Below, piece by piece: positions 35,624 to 44,472 of a DNA stretch of 59,213 bases. The notes under the pieces were generated by a model. That model was not told where the DNA came from, searched no databases, and saw only the letters and a list, made by a program, of their open reading frames with translations. The stretch spans positions 1 to 59,213 of the forward strand of contig NZ_JAJMLX010000003.1 of assembly GCF_020991325.1 (NCBI RefSeq), written 5' to 3'. Made by a program: the position numbers and the translations under genes. Origin of the DNA: Bordetella petrii. GTDB taxonomy: Bacteria > Pseudomonadota > Gammaproteobacteria > Burkholderiales > Burkholderiaceae_B. How positions within the stretch are numbered: the first letter of the stretch is position 1; every line of letters starts with the position of its first letter.

Positions 35624-38600
35624 TTTCTGCTTCCTTCCTCGAACTGCGGCTGCGCCAGCGGGCCTTCCAGCCAATCCACTTTCTTCATTTTGCGCACTAC
35701 TACGTATTCGTCGCGGTTGCTGCCCACGGTGCCGTAGTAGTTGAAACCATAGGCCTGCTGGGCGTAGCCCCCTATCATGTGGGTGGGCTTGAGCACCGCG
35801 CGCGTCACGGAATTGTGAATGCCGCCGCGCATGCCGCTGGTTTCGGCGCCTGGCACGTTGATTATCTTTTCCTGCGCGTGATACATCAGGCACATGCCCA
35901 CCGGCACCCGCTGGCTGACCACCACGCGTGCTGTCAGGGTGCCGTTGACGTTGAACACTTCCACCCAGTCGTTGTCGACCAGCCCCGCCTGCTTGGCCTC
36001 GGTTTCGGATACCCAGATGTGCGGCCCGCCGCGGCTGAGCGTCAGCATGCGCAGGTTGTCGGTATAGGTGCTGTGAATGCCCCACTTCTGGTGCGGCGTG
36101 ATCCAGTTCAGCACCAGTTCGCGTTCGCCGTTGGGATAACGCCCCAGCATCGGCGCAACCGTGCGCGTGTCGATGGGCGGCTTATACGCGCAGAATCCCT
36201 CGCCGAAGTCGAGCATCCAGCGGTGGTCTTGGTAGAACTGCTGGCGGCCGGTAAGGGTGCGCCATGGAATCAGTTCGTGCACATTGGTGTAGCCGGCGTT
36301 GTAGCTGACCTCTTCGCTTTCCAGCCCCGACCAGGTAGGCGCGGAGATGATCTTGCGCGGTTGCACCTGTATATCGCGGAAGCGGATCTTGTCGTGTTCG
36401 CGGCCCACGGCCAGGTGGGTATGGTCGCGCCCAGTGATCTTGCCCAGGGCCTCCCAGGCCTTGACCGATACGTGGCCGTTGGTTTCGGGCGCGAAAGTCA
36501 GGATCATCTCGGCGGCATCGATGGCGGTGTCCAGCCGCGGGCGGCCGGCACTAACGCCGTCATCGTCGACGCAGCGGTTCAAGGCACCCAGCTCGTGCAC
36601 CTCGTGTTCGGTGTTCCAGTTGATGCCCTTGCCGCCATTGCCCAGTTTGTCCAGCAGCGGGCCCACCGACGTGAACTTTCGGTAGATGTCGTTGTAGTCG
36701 CGTTCCACCACCGTCATGGAAGGCGCGGTTTTACCCGGTACCAGGTCGCATTCGCCCAGCTTCCAGTCCTTGGGTTCGAACGCCTGGCCCAGTTCGCCCG
36801 GGGTATCGTGCAGCAGGGGGGTCAGCACCAGGTCTTTGCGCTTGCCCAGGTAGGGCCCACCGATGTCGCTGAACTTGCGCGCCAGCAGCTTGTAGATTTC
36901 CCAGTCGCTCTTGCTTTCCCACAGGGGCTGCACCGCCTCGGACAGGGGATGGATGAAGGGATGCATATCCGAGGTGTTCAGGTCGTCTTTCTCGTACCAG
37001 GTGGCCGTGGGCAGCACGATGTCGCCGTACAGGCAGGTAGTGCTCATGCGGAAATCAAGCACGGTAAGCAAATCCAGCTTGCCTTCGGCCGCCGGGCGGT
37101 AACGCACCTGCGCAGGCTTGATGGCATCGGCTTCGTCGCCGAACACCGCGTTCTGGGTACCCAGCAAATACTTCAGGAAGTATTCGTGGCCCTTGCCGCT
37201 GGAACCCAGGATGTTCGAGCGCCATACGAACATATTGCGGGGGAAGTTCGCGGGGTTGTCGGGGTCGTCGCAGCTCATGCCGAGCTCTCCGCTCTTGAGA
37301 CGGGCGGCGGCGTACGCCACCGGATCCTGCCCGGCGGCCTCGGCCTGCGCCACCACATCCAGCGGGTTGGTTTCAAGCTGCGGCGCCGACGGCAGCCAGC
37401 CCATGCGTTCCGACTTGGCGTTCAGGTCGATCATGCTGAGCTGGCCGTAGCGTGCGGCATCGGCCGTGGGGCCCAGCACGTCGCTGACCGGCAGTTTCTC
37501 ATGGCGCCACTGGCTGGTATGCGCATAAAAGAACGACGTGCCGTTCATCTGGCGCGGCGGGCGCGACCAGTCCAGGGCAAAAGCCAGCGGCGCCCAGCCG
37601 AACTGCGGACGCAATTTTTCCTGCCCCACGTAGTGGGCCCAGCCGCCGCCGCTTTTACCCACGCAGCCGCACATCATCAACAGGTTGATGATGCCGCGGT
37701 AGGTCATGTCCATGTGGTACCAGTGGTTCAGCGCGGCACCCACGATCACCATGGACTTGCCCTGCGTGTCATGCGCGTTCTGCGCGAACTCGCGGGCCAC
37801 CTGGATGACCAGGTGGCGTGGAACGCTGGTGTGTTTTTCCTGCCATGCCGGCGTGTACGGGACATCGTCGTCGTACGAGGCCGCCACGTTTTCACCGCCC
37901 AGGCCGCGGTCGACCCCATAGCTGGCCATTTGCAGGTCGTACACGGTAGCCACGCAGGCCTGGCTGCCATCGGCCAAGGTAATGCGGCGCACCGGCACGT
38001 TGCGCACCAGCACGCTGCCGTGTTCGCCGCCGAAATACGGAAAGCCCACGCCCGCCACGGCGTCGTGGCTGTCGATCAGGCTGAGGGTGGGATCGATGGC
38101 CCGGCCGCTGCCGCCATCGCGCGCTTCCAGATTCCAGCGGCCCACTTTCGCGCCGCCGTCCACAGAGGCTTCGCCCCAGCGGAAACCGATGCTGCCGTTG
38201 GGCGCGACCAGTTCGCCGCTGGCATCGACCACCAGGGTTTTCCAGTCGGGGTTGTTTTCCTGGCCCAGCGAACCCACCAGTTGCGACGCGCGCAGGAAGT
38301 GGTCGGGCACCAGGCAGCCATTCTGTTCTTTCAACTGCACCAGCATGGGCATGTCGGTGTAGCGCTTGGCGTAGTCGCGGAAGTAGCCGGATGTACCGCC
38401 GTGGTGGAATTCTTTCAGCACCACGTGGCCCATGGCCAACGCCAGGGCAGCGTCGGTACCCTGCTTGGGTGCCAGCCAGATATCGCCAAACTTGACCATT
38501 TCGCCGAAGTCGCTGGACACCGCCACGGTCTTGGTACCCTTGTAGCGCACTTCGGTATAGAAGTGCGCGTCGGGCGTGCGGGTTTGCGGTACGTTTGAGC

Positions 38601-39357
38601 CCCACACCATCAGGTACGTGGAGTTGTACCAATCGGCGGATTCCGGAACGTCGGTTTGTTCGCCCCAGACTTGCGGGCTGGCTGGCGGCAGGTCGCAATA
38701 CCAGTCGTAGAAGCTCAGGCACGCCCCGCCCAGCAGGCTCAGGTAACGGGCACCGGCCGCGTAGCTGACCATGGACATGGCGGGAATGGGCGAGAACCCG
38801 ATGACGCGGTCCGGCCCATACTGCTTGATCGTGTAGGCATTGGCCGCCGCAATGATTTCCGTGGCGGTATCCCAGTCGGCGCGCACGAAACCGCCCTGGC
38901 CGCGCACGGATTTGTAATGCCGGGCCTTGGCCGGATCCTGGCTGATGGATTCCCACGCGGCAATCGGGTCCAGCGTCTTGCGGGCTTCGCGCCACATTTC
39001 CATCAGGCGGCCACGGATCATCGGGTACTTGACGCGCTGGGCCGAGTACACGTACCAGCTGTACGATGCACCGCGCGGACAGCCGCGGGGTTCGTGGTTG
39101 GGAAGGTCGGGACGCGTGCGCGGGTAGTCGGTTTGCTGGGTTTCCCAGGTGATCAGGCCATTCTTGACATACACCTTCCACGAGCATGAACCCGTGCAAT
39201 TCACGCCGTGCGTCGAGCGCACCACCTTGTCGTGCTGCCAGCGTCCGCGATAGGCGTTTTCCCAGCTGCGGTCTTCGTTCACCACTTCGCCATGGTCGCC
39301 GGAAAAGGTGGATTTCACCCGCGACATGAATTTCAGCCGGTCCAGGAAGTGACTCAT
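35620..39357 (-). CDS. narG: Respiratory nitrate reductase alpha subunit NarG
   Basis: 1245-residue catalytic subunit, full length. It reduces nitrate to nitrite at a bis-MGD molybdenum site on the cytoplasmic face. The FS0 cluster ligands are His50, Cys54, Cys58 and Cys93 ('HGVNCTGSCSW', 'RGCPRGASYSW'), at the same positions as in E. coli NarG. The Mo-ligand region 'VWGSNVPQTRTPDAHF' is intact. No Tat signal, consistent with a membrane-bound, cytoplasm-facing Nar rather than a periplasmic Nap. Confidence 0.98.
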   Translation of the reverse strand: MSHFLDRLKFMSRVKSTFSGDHGEVVNEDRSWENAYRGRWQHDKVVRSTHGVNCTGSCSWKVYVKNGLITWETQQTDYPRTRPDLPNHEPRGCPRGASYSWYVYSAQRVKYPMIRGRLMEMWREARKTLDPIAAWESISQDPAKARHYKSVRGQGGFVRADWDTATEIIAAANAYTIKQYGPDRVIGFSPIPAMSMVSYAAGARYLSLLGGACLSFYDWYCDLPPASPQVWGEQTDVPESADWYNSTYLMVWGSNVPQTRTPDAHFYTEVRYKGTKTVAVSSDFGEMVKFGDIWLAPKQGTDAALALAMGHVVLKEFHHGGTSGYFRDYAKRYTDMPMLVQLKEQNGCLVPDHFLRASQLVGSLGQENNPDWKTLVVDASGELVAPNGSIGFRWGEASVDGGAKVGRWNLEARDGGSGRAIDPTLSLIDSHDAVAGVGFPYFGGEHGSVLVRNVPVRRITLADGSQACVATVYDLQMASYGVDRGLGGENVAASYDDDVPYTPAWQEKHTSVPRHLVIQVAREFAQNAHDTQGKSMVIVGAALNHWYHMDMTYRGIINLLMMCGCVGKSGGGWAHYVGQEKLRPQFGWAPLAFALDWSRPPRQMNGTSFFYAHTSQWRHEKLPVSDVLGPTADAARYGQLSMIDLNAKSERMGWLPSAPQLETNPLDVVAQAEAAGQDPVAYAAARLKSGELGMSCDDPDNPANFPRNMFVWRSNILGSSGKGHEYFLKYLLGTQNAVFGDEADAIKPAQVRYRPAAEGKLDLLTVLDFRMSTTCLYGDIVLPTATWYEKDDLNTSDMHPFIHPLSEAVQPLWESKSDWEIYKLLARKFSDIGGPYLGKRKDLVLTPLLHDTPGELGQAFEPKDWKLGECDLVPGKTAPSMTVVERDYNDIYRKFTSVGPLLDKLGNGGKGINWNTEHEVHELGALNRCVDDDGVSAGRPRLDTAIDAAEMILTFAPETNGHVSVKAWEALGKITGRDHTHLAVGREHDKIRFRDIQVQPRKIISAPTWSGLESEEVSYNAGYTNVHELIPWRTLTGRQQFYQDHRWMLDFGEGFCAYKPPIDTRTVAPMLGRYPNGERELVLNWITPHQKWGIHSTYTDNLRMLTLSRGGPHIWVSETEAKQAGLVDNDWVEVFNVNGTLTARVVVSQRVPVGMCLMYHAQEKIINVPGAETSGMRGGIHNSVTRAVLKPTHMIGGYAQQAYGFNYYGTVGSNRDEYVVVRKMKKVDWLEGPLAQPQFEEGSRK

Positions 39358-39458
39358 TATTTTCTCCGTGTACGCCGGCGGCGCCGGCGTGGTCTAGCTA
39401 TCACTGTATTGATGTACGGGCCGGCCTACTATTCATCACTGGTAGAGGACCGCCGCGC

Positions 39459-39478
39459 CATGCGCACTAGTGCGCATG
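39459..39478. repeat. 20-bp perfect palindrome between narK2 and narG
   Basis: CATGCGCACTAGTGCGCATG reads the same on both strands. It lies in the 149-base gap upstream of narG, after narK2. It could be a regulator site or a hairpin controlling readthrough into narG. Confidence 0.6.
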
Positions 39479-39506
39479 TGCCGAAGTGACTAGTTACTGC
39501 AGGGGC

Positions 39507-40892
39507 TCAGCACGGCACCGGCGCGTTGCGGCGCGCATAAAACCACCAGGTGACGCACAAGCAACTGACGTAGAACGCGATGAAGCAGTACAGCGCCGCG
39601 GCCACGCTTCCCGTCATTTCGAATGAAGTGCCGAAGCTGCGCGGGATGAAGAAACCGCCGTACGCGCCAATGGCGCCCGAAAAGCCCAGCACCGCGGCCG
39701 ATTCCTTGCCCGCGTCGATCAGGGCCTGTTTCTCGGCCTGTTCACCGCGGCCGCGCGCCGCCTGCGTACGCTCGTGCAGGAAGATCACGGGAATCATGCG
39801 GAAAGTCGAACCGTTGCCCAGGCCAGTCAGGGCGAACAGCACGATGAACATCGCCAGAAAGCCTTCGAAGTTGCCTGCGCTGCCAGGGCCGGGCACGAAG
39901 ACCAGCAGGGCCGCCACGGCGGCGATCATGGCGGCGAACACCAGCAGCGTGACCCGCGCACCGCCCAGCTTGTCGGAAATCCAGCCGCCCAGCGGGCGGG
40001 TCAGCGAACCCACCAGCGGCCCCAGGAAAGCGTAGGTAATGGGATTGACGTCGGGAAACAGGGTCTTGGTCAGCATGGCGAAGCCTGCCGAGAACCCGAT
40101 GAAAGAGCCGAAGGTGCCGACGTACAGCCAGCACATCAGCCAGTTGTGCTTGCGCTTGAATATGATGGCCTGGTCGGCGAACGACGCCTTCGCGTCGGCA
40201 ATGTCGTTCATGCCGAACCACGACGCGATCGTCGCGGCCAGGATAATGGGCACCCAGATGAAGCCCGCGTTCTGCAGCCATAGCTGGTGTTCCACACCAT
40301 CCACCATCAGCAGCTGGGGCGCGCCGCCCAGCGGCCCGAACACACCCACCGTGATGATCACCGGTACCACGAACTGCACCAGCGATACACCCAGGTTGCC
40401 GATGCCGGCATTCATTCCCGTGGCGAAACCTTTCTTGGCCTTGGGGTAGAAGAAGCTGATGTTGGCCATGCTGGAACTGAAGTTGCCACCACCAAAACCG
40501 CACAGCAGCGCCAGCACCAGCAAGGTGGGGTATGAGGTGTTGGGATCTTGCAGCGCATAACCCATGCCCACGGCTGGAATCAGCAGCGTGGCGGTGGAAA
40601 TGGCCGTCCAGCGCCGCCCGCCGAACACAGGCACCAGAAACGAATAGAAGATGCGCAAGGTTGCGCCCGACAGCGCGGGCAGGGCTGTCAGCCAGAACAT
40701 CTGGTTCTTGGTGAGCTGGAAGCCGACCTGGTCCAGGTTGACCACCACCACGCTCCACAGCATCCAGATGGCAAACGCCAGGCTGAGCGCGGGGATGGAT
40801 AGCCAAAGGTTGCGATTGGCGATGCGGGCTCCGGTGTCGCGCCAGAACTTCTGGTTCTCCGGCTCCCAGCGGGTCAGTACATAGCTGGACAT
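39507..40892 (-). CDS. narK: Nitrate/nitrite transporter NarK (NarK2-type)
   Basis: 461-residue major facilitator with 12 helices. The NarK nitrate signatures are 'FCGFGGGNFSSSMANISFFYPKAKKGFATGMNAGIGNLGVS' in the first half and 'ALTGLGNGSTFRMIPVIF' in the second. The type II form is usually a nitrate/nitrite antiporter. The N-terminus 'VLTRWEPENQKFWRDTGARIANRNLW' is family-typical. It is the second of two tandem narK genes, 61 bases after narK1. Confidence 0.93.
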   Translation of the reverse strand: MSSYVLTRWEPENQKFWRDTGARIANRNLWLSIPALSLAFAIWMLWSVVVVNLDQVGFQLTKNQMFWLTALPALSGATLRIFYSFLVPVFGGRRWTAISTATLLIPAVGMGYALQDPNTSYPTLLVLALLCGFGGGNFSSSMANISFFYPKAKKGFATGMNAGIGNLGVSLVQFVVPVIITVGVFGPLGGAPQLLMVDGVEHQLWLQNAGFIWVPIILAATIASWFGMNDIADAKASFADQAIIFKRKHNWLMCWLYVGTFGSFIGFSAGFAMLTKTLFPDVNPITYAFLGPLVGSLTRPLGGWISDKLGGARVTLLVFAAMIAAVAALLVFVPGPGSAGNFEGFLAMFIVLFALTGLGNGSTFRMIPVIFLHERTQAARGRGEQAEKQALIDAGKESAAVLGFSGAIGAYGGFFIPRSFGTSFEMTGSVAAALYCFIAFYVSCLCVTWWFYARRNAPVPC

Positions 40893-40953
40893 GTTGGTCT
40901 CGCAGTCGAAAAGCCGGACGCCGACGCGTCCGGCGGGATAATGTGAATGGGTG

Positions 40954-42234
40954 TCAGGCCGCTTGTTGCGCCATGCGCAGGGCAGTGGGGCGGAAGCTGT
41001 AGTGCATCCAGATGAGCGACACGCATACCGTGCCGTACATCAGCATGAAGGCGCTGGAACGCACGCCGGTGAGGTCGAGCAAGACGCCGAACAGAATGGG
41101 CAGCACGAACCCGCCCAGGCCGCCAGCCAGGCCGACAATGCCGGACACGGCACCGATGTTTTCGCCAAACTCATCCGAGATGAACTTGAACACCGAGGCC
41201 TTGCCCACCGCCATGGCGATACCCACCACGAACAGCAGAATCGTGAACAGGGTGGGGCCTATCGTCAGCGCGAATTCACGCGGACCGGTGTCGGTCTGGA
41301 TGATGAAATGGGTTTGCGGATAACTGAGAATAAAGAACGCTACCCAGCACACCCACATCACCCACCAGGTGGTGCGGTAGGCGCCGGCCTTGTCGGATAT
41401 CCACCCGCCCACAGCGCGCAGTACGCCGCCCGGCAGCGAGAAGCACGCCGCCAGCAGCGCAGCCACTTTCATGTCGAAACCGTATTCGCCCACGTAGTAC
41501 TTCGTCATCCAGAGCGCCAGCGCGACATAACCGCCGAACACCACCGAGTAGTACTGGCAGTAGCGCCACACGCGCGGATCGCGCAGCATGGCCAACTGCG
41601 CCTTCAGGCTGGCGCCCCCGCGCACTTGGTGGGCCGGGTTGGTTGCCGAGATCATCCAGAACAGCAGGGCCGTTGCCAGCAGGGCCACGGCGTATACCTT
41701 GGGCACGATGATCCAGGCGCCGCCCGCGGCGGCAATGAGCGCCGGCGCAACGAACTTGGTTACGGCCGACCCGGAGTTGCCGGCGCCGAAAATGCCCATG
41801 GCCAGGCCCTGGCGGTGGCGGGGAAACCAGCGCGCCACGTATGGCGTGCCCACCGAGAACGACCCGCCCGCCAGGCCGATGAACAAGCCCAGCACCAGGA
41901 ACTGCCAGTACTGCGTGGCGTACGCCAGCAGCCACACGGCAGGCACCGACACCAGCATCAGCAGGAAGAACACGACGCGGCCGCCGTAGCGGTCGGTCCA
42001 GATGCCCAGCGGCACGCGCACTAGCGACCCGCTCAGTACCGGCATGGCGGCCAGCAGGCCGAATTCGGTTTCCGACAGGCCCAGTTGCGCCTTGATGGGA
42101 ATGCCGAGCACGGCAAAAATCATCCATACCGCGAAGCAGATCGTGAAAGCAAAAGTGCTGGAGATCAGGACACGGGTCGCGGTACCCGTTGAATTAGGCT
42201 GTGCCATGGTGGACTCACGTATGTCATTGGACAT
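40954..42234 (-). CDS. narK: Nitrate transporter NarK (NarK1-type)
   Basis: 426-residue major facilitator, 12 helices, with 'GLAGGSFSVGTPYVARWFPRHRQGLAMGIFGAGNSGSAVTKF' and 'GIVGLAGGLGGFVLPILFG' signatures. Type I NarK proteins are usually nitrate/proton symporters that start uptake. First gene of the nar array. An internal ATG at 42207 ('MAQPNSTGTATRVLISSTF') is an alternative start. No clear FNR site could be recognised in the 142-base upstream gap shared with the DUF924 gene. Confidence 0.92.
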   Translation of the reverse strand: MSNDIRESTMAQPNSTGTATRVLISSTFAFTICFAVWMIFAVLGIPIKAQLGLSETEFGLLAAMPVLSGSLVRVPLGIWTDRYGGRVVFFLLMLVSVPAVWLLAYATQYWQFLVLGLFIGLAGGSFSVGTPYVARWFPRHRQGLAMGIFGAGNSGSAVTKFVAPALIAAAGGAWIIVPKVYAVALLATALLFWMISATNPAHQVRGGASLKAQLAMLRDPRVWRYCQYYSVVFGGYVALALWMTKYYVGEYGFDMKVAALLAACFSLPGGVLRAVGGWISDKAGAYRTTWWVMWVCWVAFFILSYPQTHFIIQTDTGPREFALTIGPTLFTILLFVVGIAMAVGKASVFKFISDEFGENIGAVSGIVGLAGGLGGFVLPILFGVLLDLTGVRSSAFMLMYGTVCVSLIWMHYSFRPTALRMAQQAA

Positions 42235-42376
42235 GCGCCCACAATAGGCAGTCGTTCATCGCCCGGCTATTCGCCGACAGTACAGCCTGGTCGCGGCATT
42301 GTGACTAGTCCTTCCGGCAAGCGGCGGGTATGCTCGGGCAGGCAGCGTTCTCAACCCCTATTGGCAGGAACTCTTC

Positions 42377-42925
42377 ATGAGCACGACCCCCAACGAACCG
42401 GACGCCGTGGTGGCGTTCTGGCGCGATGCCGGCATGGACAGCTGGTTCAAGAAAGACGAGGCTTTCGATCGCGGGTTTCGTGACCGCTACCTGGACCTGC
42501 ACATGGCCGCGGCGCGGCGCGAACTGGACCACTGGGAAGACACCGCCTACGGCACGCTGGCCTTGTTGATTCTGCTGGATCAGTTGCCCCGCAATGCCTT
42601 CCGGGGCACGGGGCACATGTACGCCACCGATCCCTTGGCGCGTTATTTCGCGCGGCGCATGATCCAGGCCGGTCGCGATGCCGATATCGAAAGCCAGTTG
42701 CGGGTGTTCTGCTATTTACCGCTGTCGCACTCCGAGAACGCTGACGACCAGCGTCAATCCGTGGCGCTGCACCGGGCGCTGGGCGAGCCCTGGCTGTATC
42801 ACGCCGTGGATCACCAGCGCATCGTCGAGCGCTTCGGCCGCTTTCCCCATCGCAATGCCTTGCTGGGGCGGCAAACCAGCCCTGACGAGCAGGCCTTCCT
42901 GGACGAAGGCGGCTTTGCCGGCTGA
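42377..42925 (+). CDS. DUF924 family protein
   Basis: 182-residue soluble helical protein of the DUF924 family, recognised from 'VVAFWRDAGMDSWFKKDEAFDRGFRDRYLDLH', 'LALLILLDQLPRNAFRGTGHMYATDPLAR' and 'YLPLSHSENADDQRQSVALH'. Function unknown; the fold resembles TPR-like helical hairpins. AGGAA precedes the ATG. Its stop codon abuts the stop codon of the convergent ada gene with no spacer. Confidence 0.9.
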   Translation: MSTTPNEPDAVVAFWRDAGMDSWFKKDEAFDRGFRDRYLDLHMAAARRELDHWEDTAYGTLALLILLDQLPRNAFRGTGHMYATDPLARYFARRMIQAGRDADIESQLRVFCYLPLSHSENADDQRQSVALHRALGEPWLYHAVDHQRIVERFGRFPHRNALLGRQTSPDEQAFLDEGGFAG

Positions 42926-44026
42926 TTATTCGCCCGGTTCGGTGGCGGCTTCGCGCCGCAGCAATTCCAGTTTGCGCTCGACACCCCACCGATAGCCTGA
43001 TATGTCGCCGTCACGCCTGACAATGCGATGGCAGGGAATGGCCACCGCCAACGGATTGGCACCGCAGGCCTGGGCCACGGCGCGCACGGCCCGCGGCGCG
43101 CCGATGCGGTTGGCGATGTCGGCGTAACTGACTGTGGCGCCAGCAGGCACCTCGCGCAGCGCCTGCCAGACGCGCTGCTGGAACGCGGTGCCGCGCACGT
43201 CCAGCGGCAGGTTCAGCCCCAGCGCCGGCGCTTCCACGAAACCCACTACCTGGGCAACCTGCTGCTCGAAACCCGAATCCGCCGCGCGCAGCCGCGCCTT
43301 GGGAAAACGGTCTTGCAGGGCCTGCACCAATTGATCGGGGTCATCTCCCAGCGAAATGGCGCATATTCCTGTTTCGCTGCGCGCCACCAGAATCGCTCCC
43401 AGCGCGCACTGAGCCACCGCAAACTGGATATCCACATTGCGCCCGCCAGCACGATAGTCGCGCGGCTGCATGCCCAGCAGGCCGGCCGATGCTTCATAAA
43501 AGCGGCTATTGGAGTTGAACCCGGCGTCATAGATTGCCTGGGTCACGGTCTGGGCTTCACCCAGCTCGTTGCGCAGGCGCGCCGCGCGATGCGCATCGGC
43601 GTAGGCCTTGGGTGTCAGCCCCGTTTCGGCCTTGAACACGCGATGAAAATGAAATGCGCTGAGGCCGGCCTGGCCGGCCAACTCGTCCAGGGTGGGCGGG
43701 GTTTCCGCCTGCTCTATCCGGCGGCATGCCTGTTCCACCAACTGGGCCCGGCGCGCCGCCGCGCTGCTGCGGTCCGCCGCCGGCCGCCGGCTGGCGCGAT
43801 AACCGGCGGCTTCGGCCGCTGCCGCGGTATCAAAGAATTCCACGTTCTCGCGGCGCGGCAGGCGGGCTGAACTGCTGGGCCGGCAATATACGCCTGTCGT
43901 GCGCACACCGTAGACGAAATGTCCGTCAGCTTGCGCATCGCGCAGGCATACCGCCAGCCAGCGGGCATCTTCTGTGGCGTAGTTGGCGGTATCAGGCACG
44001 GGCGACCCGGAATGGGCAAGAATCAT
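42926..44026 (-). CDS. ada: Ada-type AraC regulator / O6-methylguanine-DNA methyltransferase with degenerate zinc site
   Basis: 366 residues with the full Ada layout: N-Ada domain (about 18-82), AraC-type HTH (about 90-190, 'LAGQAGLSAFHFHRVFKAETGLTPKAYADAHR'), and C-terminal alkyltransferase with the acceptor Cys in 'AIPCHRIVRRDGDISGY'. In N-Ada only Cys48 of the four zinc cysteines survives ('VYCRPSSSARLPRREN'). The other three positions are Ser52, Ser79 and Pro82 ('GYRASRRPAAD'). Methylphosphotriester transfer, which uses this zinc site, is therefore probably lost or altered. The ATG at 44026 gives the normal Ada start; an Ada-box palindrome lies 38 bases upstream. Confidence 0.93.
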   Translation of the reverse strand: MILAHSGSPVPDTANYATEDARWLAVCLRDAQADGHFVYGVRTTGVYCRPSSSARLPRRENVEFFDTAAAAEAAGYRASRRPAADRSSAAARRAQLVEQACRRIEQAETPPTLDELAGQAGLSAFHFHRVFKAETGLTPKAYADAHRAARLRNELGEAQTVTQAIYDAGFNSNSRFYEASAGLLGMQPRDYRAGGRNVDIQFAVAQCALGAILVARSETGICAISLGDDPDQLVQALQDRFPKARLRAADSGFEQQVAQVVGFVEAPALGLNLPLDVRGTAFQQRVWQALREVPAGATVSYADIANRIGAPRAVRAVAQACGANPLAVAIPCHRIVRRDGDISGYRWGVERKLELLRREAATEPGE

Positions 44027-44063
44027 GGCGGCTTCCGCGGAGTATCGACCAGTCCAATGTAGT

Positions 44064-44109
44064 ACGGAATTCAAGCGCAAGAACTCTGTCTCTTGCGCTT
44101 GAATTCCGT
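44064..44109. promoter_or_regulatory. Pair of Ada boxes forming a 19-bp perfect inverted repeat
   Basis: Arms 44064-44082 and 44091-44109 are perfect inverted copies with an 8-base centre. Each arm contains AATTCAAGCGCAAGA, matching the Ada-box pattern AAT-N6-GCAA with the AAGCGCA core. It lies 38 bases upstream of ada. TACATT (minus strand, 44061-44056) is a plausible -10, placing the distal box at about -42 to -60, as at E. coli ada. Confidence 0.75.
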
Positions 44110-44189
44110 CACGGCCCCTACCGGCCCGAGGCATATTGAAGTAAGTATTCACCCTCATAAATGAAGCCGCATCCCACCCCAAACCCGCC

Positions 44190-44431
44190 TGTGGATAACC
44201 TCTAAGTAGCGGCACTGTGCACAGGATGTGGAGCCAAGTTGAACAAACCCGGTTTTCAAGGTTGCCAAAAAAGTTGTTCAAGTCAGTCCAGTTATCCACA
44301 CAGACGTCTTGCACAGCCAAAAATCCCGCCAAGCAAATGAATTCGTTGGGCTTTTTTGAGTTGATGCAGTTGTCCACAGGCTCTATTAATCATTAGTCTT
44401 TATATATAGAAGAAAAGAAGAGAAAAAACAG
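44190..44431. other. DnaA-box cluster with adjacent AT-rich block (origin-like)
   Basis: Perfect 9-mer DnaA boxes lie at 44190-44198 (minus orientation) and 44292-44300 (plus), with a one-mismatch box TTGTCCACA at 44370-44378. An AT-rich block at about 44381-44431 (TATTAATCATTAG, TTTATATATAG, AAAAAACA) stands out in this GC-rich sequence. This is the layout of a replication origin or a DnaA-titrating site. It fills most of the 446-base gap between ada and the tctD-like gene, whose promoter must also lie here. Confidence 0.55.
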
Positions 44432-44472
44432 TTCTGCCCTACCAGCGCCCCGCCAATGCCAAAATCCTGGTC

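Noticed and set aside
35779-38598. Long + strand open frame opposite narG
   Set aside because: Antisense shadow of NarG, whose cofactor motifs are complete; no recognisable domain in the shadow.
42235-42376. FNR/Anr box (TTGAT-N4-ATCAA) upstream of the nar array
   Set aside because: No convincing match was found by eye in the narK1/DUF924 gap, although anaerobic control is expected.
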